Part shown: positions 55,811 to 64,000 of the stretch, in pieces | How positions within the stretch are numbered: position 1 is the stretch's first letter | Layout of the letters: every line of letters begins with the position of its first letter | Source: Theropithecus gelada | Taxonomy: Eukaryota > Chordata > Mammalia > Primates > Cercopithecidae | Direction of reading: 5' to 3' | Assembly (NCBI RefSeq): GCF_003255815.1 | Contig: NC_037689.1 | Location: forward strand, 21,372,230 to 21,436,229 | Length of the DNA stretch: 64,000 nt | Position numbers and translations under genes: made by a program | Notes under the pieces: generated by a model | What the model saw: only the letters and a program-made list of their open reading frames with translations | What the model was told of the DNA's origin: nothing | Database searches by the model: none

Positions 55811-56948
55811 CCACCAGAATCATTCTATAAAGCTAGGGCTTTGTTGTAAATAATAAAATTATTTCATGAGCCTCAACTGCTTTCCCAAAGCCCTAGCTTG
55901 AACTCTGTCATCCTGCTTTCAGTTTGCAATATGTAATGTAAGTCTTCCCATTTAACTGATCAGAATGACCCTTGGGTTTCAGTTTCCTTCTGAAAACCTA
56001 GATGTTACTGACAGGTTCTTGGAGTAACCAACATGCAAAACCTGCTCAGAAACCTAAAGAAGTATCTTGAGGAAGAAGTGTTAGGTTCCCACAACCAGTC
56101 TCTGCGTATTTCAGCTGGACCTAAAGGAGAAAGTTCTGTCTCTAAGTCTCCTATATCACTTTTCTTTGCTTCAAGATGTATCTGAGCTCTCATAGTCTCA
56201 CCTTGCGAAGTTGGCAATGGCTTATCATTGTGAACATATTAACCAGTAACTTGAGTGTTAGGTGAGGACTTCAAGTGTCAGTTTTCTTAGAAATGCTGGC
56301 ACTGTAATAGGATTTTTTCCAAGAGAAAAGGCATATGGATTTCATATGACCCTGAGGTGTAGCCCATTTAATACTTTCAGCACAATAATGTTTGGCCTTA
56401 CAAAACTAATAGGATCTCACTGCCTGCTAATGAGAAATTGAAGATGATTCACATAAACGTAAGTATTCACGTGTAAAAATCTGTTAGCATACATAACCAC
56501 AGTATAATTGTCAAAGTTAGAAAATGTAAACTGGATACAATATTCTTATTTAATCTACAATTCATAGAGTTTGCCAACTGTCCCAGTAATCTTTTGTTTT
56601 GTAACTTTTTTTTGGTTCTAGTCCAGGATTCAATCTAAGATCATGCAGGGATTCCAGTTGTCATGTATTTTTAATCTTCTTTAATCTGGGCCAGTTCCTC
56701 AGCCTTTATTTTCTTCATGACATTGACATCTTTCAAGAATACAGACTGGTTACTTTGTAGCATGTTCCTCATTTGAGGTGTGTCTGATATCTGTTAAGGA
56801 CTAAATTCAGGTTATGCATTTTTGGCTCAAGAAAGCAGGTGATACTGCTTTGTCACGTTGCTGGTGATGGCCTTTCTCTTAGAAGATACACACTGAAGTG
56901 TGGAAATGTAGGCAACCTACACTCAAATGGTTCCGAAAAAAATAATAT

Positions 56949-57280
56949 GGGCCAGGTGCAGTGGCTCACACCTGTAATCCCAGCACTTTGGGAGGCCAAG
57001 GCGGGTGAATCACCTGAGGTCAGGAGTTCGAGACCAGCCTGGCCAACATGGCGAAACCTGTCTCTACTAAAAATACAAAAATTCGCTGGGCGTGGTAGCA
57101 GGAGCCTGGAATCCCAGCTACTTGGGAGGCCGAGGCAAGAGAATTGCTTGAACCCGGGAGGCAGCAGTTGCAGTGAGCCGAGATCGCGCCATTGTACTCC
57201 ATCCCGGGCGGCAAAAGCAAAACTCCATCTTGGAGGAAAAAAAAAAGAAAGAACGAAAAAGAAAAAGAAAAGGAAAAAAG
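56949..57280 (+). mobile_element. Alu with A/G-rich tail
   Basis: GGGCCAGGTGCAGTGGCTCAC to AACTCCATCTTGGAGG, then a long (GAAA)-type tail. Old, AluS-like. Confidence 0.94.
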
Positions 57281-58833
57281 AAAATGATAATAATATGGAG
57301 AGAGAGAGAATGACAATGTAAATGTGACAAAATGTTAATATTTGATGAATCTGGATCAGGAGTACCTTGGATTTCTTTGTAATACCTTTCTCTTCTGCAT
57401 GAAACTATTTTAAAAGAAAATGGTTTGTAAAATCTAACACATCAGAAGCTATCTTCAGTGTGTGCGTATTTCTCCGGGAATTGGGGAATTAGTTTTGAGG
57501 AGAGGCTGCTCTTTTGGTAGGGCAGACACTTTGATGGGCTTTTTGGGAATTTAAAGGCACTGCCTGGTCTAGGGGTTAGAGGTTGAGTCAGAGAAGAGTT
57601 AAACTGCTCAGTAAAATGAAACATACTCTTTCATTTCATAAACAGTAAAATGAAAGGGTGATGTTCTTGGTTGGAGAAACTTACAGTGTTACCTGATGTG
57701 AGGTTTGCCCTGGAGTTTGTGGAAGAGAATGTCATGGTGGATAGAAGTGGTTCTCACAGAGATTAGGAATAGGTCACGGAATAAAACAGAATATCTGTCC
57801 CAAGAAAGGATATGGCTGCTAAGGGGCTTTCCTGTTCATGATGATGATCATGGAAAAAAGGGATACACAATAATTATTGCTGGTTTTCCTCTTCCTGTTT
57901 TATAATCCCTTTGTGTTGTTTATATCTTCAGTAAAGCTAATTAACAAGCACAGCACAACATCAACCTTGAATTAATGGTCATCTTAGGGGATAAGGCAGA
58001 AGCTCATCCTAAGTTGAAGTAGATTAGCTTCCTATCAACAACATTTACAGGCTTCTATTTAAAAACAAAATGAAACCAGATCCTTGTGGTGTACACATAT
58101 CTTCCTAATCCCAGCCGAGCTCTTTCTTCCCTATCACAGCCTCAGCCATTTTGAGGCATCTCACTCCCTCACCTCAACCCACAACATCTGCTTCCCCTCA
58201 TTTCTCTCCAGTAAGACCTTACTGAGGTTGCTGTCAACTTCCTATTGGTAAACCAGGGGTTATTCATCAGCCTGTTTTCTAGTGTATATTAAAAAATAAA
58301 GCAGATCATGAATATTTATTATATTTTAATATGAGATTATTCATTTGTGGCCATTTGGGAGATTTACAGAATTGCTTTCTGAGACTATCTCAGTAATTAA
58401 AGAATTCTAAGAAAGTCAATCAGCAAGACTGCAAATGAATCACAAAATTTTACGTTCTCATGGATGTGCAAAGACATCTGCACACTCTAAACTTGAAACT
58501 ATAAGCATAAAGTGTGAATACTGCCCTCAGTTCAAGGAAATTAAGGTATTCAGACTCAAAACAGGTTTGAATATAATTCTGAGACTGCACCCATTTTTCT
58601 TACTAAAATTCCCTGTTCTAAATAGATTAAATAAATATTTTGAACACAGGCAAACATTTTGGTGGAAATGAAATCATAATTTTAAAAAAATTGATGACTA
58701 TGAAGTAATTTAAATTTTTCTATTTCCTTTTGAAATTTAAATATATTTATCTATATATAATTGGATAAATATCAGTCCTGTAAGTGTGGTTCAGTTTTAA
58801 AAGTGCTGATTGGACTTAAAAATGAAACATGCC

Positions 58834-59165
58834 TGGCCAGATGTGGTGGCTCATGCTTGTAATCCCAGCACTTTGGCAGGCCGAGGCTGGGGGATTGCTT
58901 GAGCCCAGGAGTTCGAGATCAGTCTGGGTAACACAGTGAGATCCCATCTCTTCAAAAAATAAAAAATAAAAAAATTAGCTGGGTATGGTGGTGTGTGCCT
59001 GTAATCCCAGCTACTCAGGAGGCTGAGGTGGGAGGATTGCTTGAGCCCAAGTGTTTGAGGCTGCAGTCAGCTGTGATCATGCCACTGCACTCCAGCCTGG
59101 GTGACAGAGACTCTGTCTCAAAAGAAAAAGAAAAAAAAAAAAGAGAGAGAAAGAAAGAAAAGAAA
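58834..59165 (+). mobile_element. Alu (AluJ-like)
   Basis: GCCAGATGTGGTGGCTCATG, TGGGGGATTGCTTGAGCCC and GAGATCAGTCTGGGTAACAC are typical of AluJ. AAATGAAACATG-like duplications flank it, and the tail is A/G-rich. Confidence 0.93.
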
Positions 59166-59654
59166 CATGTCCATCAAATTGGTGAAGTGTCCATGGATTT
59201 ATGACACATATTCGACTACAGATCCTGAAACTCTCATAAAACAGCTAGCAATATGTCCCAATTATGAGCAATGCTTGGGTCTCAGGTGAATAATAAAATT
59301 ACTATCTTAATGAAATAGCTGAAATCAAAGAGGCATCATGAGAAATGCAAACCTAGAGTCAAAATGAGATTCCCTCTGGCTGTCTCCACTTCACATCTCC
59401 CCAGAATAGCTTAATTTGTTAAATATCAGCATAGCAGGCATTGTCTTGACTATTCCAAGTGTTTTATCATCACCCTTCTTTTCTGTTGCCCTCAATATAA
59501 AAGACGAAAAACAAATAATAGCTCTTCCAAACTTCCTTGCAAGTAGCCTTCAATAATCTTCCAAAGGAGGGTAAAGCATTGTTGGGAAAGCTTTTCATTT
59601 TATTAAAAAATAATAATAAAAATGAAGTCAAGATGATGTCAGCAAAAAGGACAA

Positions 59655-59862
59655 TGTAATTTGTCCCTTTCTCCTCAAACCCATTTGTTAAAGACCTAAC
59701 CCTCTGTGTCACTGTATTTGGAGACAGGATCTTTAAGGACATAATTAAGTTTAAATGAGGTCATAAAGGTGGAGTCCTAATCCAATAATCCTAATTTTTT
59801 GTTGCTTAAGCCACCAAGTCTCTGGTACTCTGTTATGGCAGTCTGAGCTGCCTAATAGTCAT
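59655..59862 (+). mobile_element. Truncated MLT1-like LTR
   Basis: CACTGTATTTGGAGACAGGATC, ATTAAGTTTAAATGAGGTCAT, GAGTCCTAATCCAATAATCC and ACTCTGTTATGGCAGTCTGAG are MLT1 motifs with the middle deleted. Confidence 0.75.
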
Positions 59863-60891
59863 ACAGGTGAAGTAAAAAAATCTAGGGGCCTGTATATCCC
59901 CAGAACCACTGAAATATTTGTGAAAGAAAGCAATCAGGATAAAACTTCTCAGGATCCTGGAAGATAATGAAAGGTTTACAGCAACCATGTGAATGCTCAA
60001 CCAGGAGAAAAGGCCACGAAAACACAACATGATAGCTTTGTGGCATTTTAATCTTGTTCCACCCCACTCCTTCTCAGTGGGACAGTGATCTTTAAGACAG
60101 AATTCTTCATTCCGATTGTGGGCACCTGGTTCTGAAGAGAGAAGAGCAGATATTGTTTCAACAGAGCAGAATAGTGTTTGTCTGTTTTGATCGGCTTGGG
60201 GGTTCCCTGAAGAACCGACACAAGGTGCTTAATTTTGTTTTACCTAATTTGGAGCTTTCTCAGGGTGGAGAAGTGATTATGTGAAGGTCTTTCCTCAAAA
60301 CTTTGAAAAGCAAGCCACTATCATCTGGGGCAATAAATAAATGAATAACATTTGGAGCAAACAATGGACACAATAAAACTCTGGCAGGAAAATCTTGGGT
60401 GTAAGATTCTTTGGGTGAATAAGGGCTTTGAAAAGCTTCTGTGTAGACTAGGAAAACTAAAAGGCCACACACATGTCCTGGGCAAGATACATGCTTGGAA
60501 AATATCTAAGAAGACCTTGAACTTCTACCTCTGGCTGATTTCTAGGCTCAGAGCAAGCAGGAAGTGAGGGTAAAGGCAGAAGAATTGTCTTTATTGAATT
60601 TTTCTGTTTTATTTCTTTACTGTTTAAATTTTTTTAAATTTGTGATTTAGCTTCATTTTAAGTAGCACTTCAAAAGTTATATGTAGAAAATGTATATATA
60701 ATATACTAGCTCTTATCTAAGAAAATTGATTTAATCAAATCTTTATATTCGGACTGTGCCTTGTTTCATATATTTGACTTGGAAACAACGAAATATTTTA
60801 TATACTTGTAAAAAACCTAATTTATATTCAAAGAGCAATCTTTAAAATTCAAAGTGAAATTAATGAACTTAACTATGCAACAAAACTCACT

Positions 60892-61416
60892 TTGAATAGA
60901 AAACCAAAAGATTTTCATGATATTTTCATAAAGACCTTGCTGTCAAGTACATTTTCTTTTGTTTTTGTCACAATAAAAGAAAGGACAAAACTGAGAGTGA
61001 TATCCAGAGTCTTACTTTCTGCTAAATGTCACGAAGAGGCAGATCTAGCTATTCCTCTAATATTAGCTAAGATATTGAGAAAATATAGTCATAATTGTAT
61101 CTCTTTCTTTGTAAATCAAGGGATAAATGGTGCTAGTGCTTTTGGTGCAAAGTTGCTAAAGAATTTAGGAGCCAAAGACAATCAGTCAAAGAAGGAACAG
61201 CCAATAAAATTTAACTTAATTTTACAATACTCAAGGAAAAGTCATGGGTGGAAACTGTTAGGTCAAGCTCTGAGGGAGAACAATGAAAGATTGATGAGAA
61301 AAATATATGACTTATTTCTCTCAGTGTTAGTGACTATATCTTTCTCAAAATTATATATCCTCTTTCAATGCAGCATACTTTACTTTTATTTAAATTACTT
61401 AAATGAAGAGTTTTAA
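60892..61416 (+). other. Longest open frame outside CYBB (174 codons), unrecognised
   Basis: A stop-free frame from ATG at 60892 with no recognisable domain. The first part has a hydrophobic segment (STFSFVFVTI), the end is Phe/Leu/Tyr-rich (SKLYILFQCSILYFY), and codon use is AT-rich like the surroundings. No promoter, splice or polyadenylation logic was seen. Most likely chance, but the length is above what AT-rich DNA usually gives. Confidence 0.15.
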
Positions 61417-63295
61417 TATTATAGAAAAAGCATAACTGAATGTGAAAGTCAGCTACACTCCTTTCAACTGAGTTAATCCATTAGTGGAAGTCTAGCTGCA
61501 TAAACCAAGCACCACATCCAGGTGGCGGCATCAACAGCCACTTCATGTCTCCCATATCCACTGGTGGCACCTTCATGGATTTCTCAGAATGTTGCTTGTT
61601 TTAAGCAGGGCACTTAGTTGCAAACAGCCAAATTTTGATTAACTCTGTCAAAACATAACTTATCAAAAAGCTACACAATGTCTTGATGGATTGACAGGAA
61701 GGTTGGAGAAACAGGCGTGGAAACAAGGCAAGAATAAAGGGAAGCCAAGGTGATGCCAAAGGAAAATGTCTGGGTCAGTGGCATCTGCCACCAGCACTGG
61801 CAGTAGAATGGGATTCTAAACTCTCCTACCTTTCATCACCACCACTAAATATAAAGTCCTGGAAGCATCTCATTATGTTTGTGCTCTTGCTTCATCTGCC
61901 AAGGATCAAAGAGAATAAATATTTCAGCTTTGCATCTTCTGTCACAGTGGTATATTCTTCAAGCACAAGAAGGGGCTTGATAGGATGGGCAGCTAAGAAT
62001 TGGGTAATTTCTATCACAGCACCAGTGAGGAAAGTAAGTGCTAGAGTTTTGGTCACACCCACACACATAATACCTTTTCCAGTTAAGACAGCCTGTAGAA
62101 AGAGTGCTGCAGAAATTTACGCATCCATGAGACACAGATGCATAGGAAATCAAATTTTTATATTCTATTTCCAGAGATTCTACTACCTTTACCTATCTCC
62201 TCTCAGCTTTCTAATCCCTCAGGCAGTACATCTGCCCCTCTGAGAGAGGTTAAAAGGTGAGTGGGTCTCATCAATAAAATATAAATGGTATAGATAGTGG
62301 TACATACACTAGTACATGTATAACAACTGCATCTCTGGATTTAGGGAGGCAGCCCTGATTTGTAGAATTTGCCCATTTCTGTGATGTAAATACTCCCACC
62401 ATGGCAGATTTCAAAGATGGTTATATTTAATATCCAGTTTACAAAATTTATGAAAGTTTAACAATTAGTTTTCATGACCAAGTATGAAAGTATGGCTTTG
62501 GCATAACACTGAGTGGATAAGAGTGACATAAGGCCCAGCAGTTAAGAGGAAAAATAAAATAGCTAAAAGTATGTGTGAAAAGAAAAAGAAAAAATGGCAA
62601 CTGTTTTTCTAATATATATTTATTAATTTGGAAAAGAGAAAAGAGAGACAAGTAGGAAATTAGAGAGTCACAGTTTCAAGGCCCATCAACTGATAAGGTA
62701 TAGGAAATGATGAACATAAATGTAGCCAAAAATAAGTGAGGTGAGAGAATTCCATGAAAACAAGCAGAGAAAATAATTGATCTACTGTTTTGGGTTAGAG
62801 ATTTTATTTAAAGAGGCTTGAGAAAAAAGAGCACCAGTAATAAATCTTGAGGGTTAGATATATTTATCATTCATTGTTACAAAAATGTTGCATAGAAACT
62901 ACTCCAGATCATCATGAGTTAGAATTTTAATCATGCATTTTTGTTCTTGGGTCCATAGGTTGTCTGAGTAAAAATATTAATCATGAATTATTGTTCTGGG
63001 GTCCATGGGTTGTCTAGGTAGTTCTCTTGGTCTTCACCAGGGTCACTTATATATCTGTACTCATCTTTGGGTTGGATAGGTGGCTCTGTTGATCTTGGCT
63101 GAACCCATTCATATGTTTGAAAGGCATCTGGCTCTTAGCTGGTTTAGGATGGCTTCAGTTTTTCTTCATTGGTTTCTCATATCCTTCCAGCAAGCTAACC
63201 CAGATTTACTCTCATGATGAGATAAAGATGCAACAGTGAGTGAGCCAAATCTTACAAAAGAGCAAGAGAAAACATATATAAGCTTTTATTTTCTT

Positions 63296-63626
63296 TCTTT
63301 TTATTTTTATTTATTTATTTATTTATTTATTCATTCATTCATTTATTTATTTATTTTGAGACAGAGTCTCGCTGTGTTGCCCAGGCTGGAGTGTAGTGGC
63401 AGGATTTTGGCTTACTGCAACCTCTGCCTCCAAGGCTCAAGCAATACTCATGCCTCAGCCTCCTGAGTAGCTGGGATTACAGGTGTGAGCCACCACACCT
63501 GGCTAATTTTTGTATTTTTAGTAGAAACAGAGTTTCAGCATGTTGGCCAGGCTGTTCCCAAACTCCTGGCCTCATGTGATCTGCCCACATTAGTCTCACC
63601 AAGTGCTGGGATTACAGGTGTGAGCT
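63296..63626 (-). mobile_element. Alu with (TTTA)n tail
   Basis: Reverse-oriented Alu, head at GGGATTACAGGTGTGAGC, tail expanded to (TTTA)n at 63296-63357. It interrupts the old repeat seen at 62940-63220 and 63640-63720. Confidence 0.92.
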
Positions 63627-64000
63627 TTTCAAACCTCTTCTTACATCACATTTGCTAACATTTGATTGGCCAAAGCAAGTCACTTGGCCAATGAGTCAGA
63701 GTGAGATGGTAGCACAAAGTTGCAGCCATAAAGTGTAGATAGAGAAAAGCCATTACTTGGTTTTATTACTACGATCAATCTACCATGCTAGGTATTATGG
63801 AAACAGTAGTAACCATGACAAACATGGTTTTCTCATTCTTCATGGAACTCATAGCCTAGTGGATGGTGCAGAAGTGTTCACAGGCAATTAATACATAGTG
63901 TAGTTAGTGGTGTAACATGAGAAGTTTATACTGTATTGGTTCCATATTTAGCAACCCATGACATCTTGTTTATACATTGCTTTCAATAGTATTCAAATCA

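Larger units (their letters stand above)
48201..64000. other. Intergenic region upstream of CYBB
   Basis: No recognised gene. In people the next gene upstream is XK, tens of kilobases away. It contains a Tigger fragment, MLT1 LTRs, MIRs, four Alus and microsatellites. The stretches 50450-51080, 51620-53330, 55800-56940, 57320-58800, 59860-60890 and 61420-62940 show nothing I can assign beyond the items listed separately. Confidence 0.8.

Noticed and set aside
61875..62243. 122-codon + strand open frame
   Set aside because: No recognisable domain, compositionally like its surroundings, and overlapped by a minus-strand frame; most likely chance.

Overview
The window is a piece of a primate X chromosome, most likely from an Old World monkey. 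Two things point there. The only recognisable protein-coding gene is CYBB (gp91phox/NOX2), which is X-linked in mammals. Several young AluY copies also carry the variants I associate with the cercopithecid AluYR group (GGCTCAAGCCTG near the 5' end, and its complement CAGGCTTGAGCC) and have clean target-site duplications.

Layout: positions 1-13171 are intergenic sequence downstream of CYBB. They hold old L2 and MIR copies, seven Alus, a nested L1, and a striking ~537-bp inverted repeat at about 98% identity (1944-2481 and 3840-4375). CYBB fills 13172-48073 on the minus strand. All 13 exons were located with GT/AG borders, and they join into an intact 570-codon frame (1713 nt with stop). The promoter lies at about 48074-48200, with PU.1/Ets, CCAAT, IRF-type and GATA-type motifs. 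The 3' UTR is about 2.57 kb and ends at an AATAAA signal at 13187-13192. Positions 48200-64000 are intergenic sequence upstream of CYBB. They hold a large Tigger DNA-transposon fragment, MLT1 LTRs, MIRs and Alus, and no gene I can recognise.

CYBB encodes the electron-transferring subunit of the phagocyte NADPH oxidase: six transmembrane helices with two haems, then cytosolic FAD and NADPH domains. Compared with human gp91phox as I recall it, the differences cluster in the membrane half and mainly in the extracellular loops. Two of the three human N-glycosylation sites (N132, N240) are missing. Other points of interest are a closely spaced inverted pair of young Alus around exon 7, a (UG)17 tract 14 nt upstream of the exon 6 acceptor, a MADE1 hairpin in intron 8, and a 92-bp block apparently copied into an MLT1 LTR upstream of the gene.

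All family assignments rest on recognition by eye. Comparisons with human or mouse are from memory and are marked as such.
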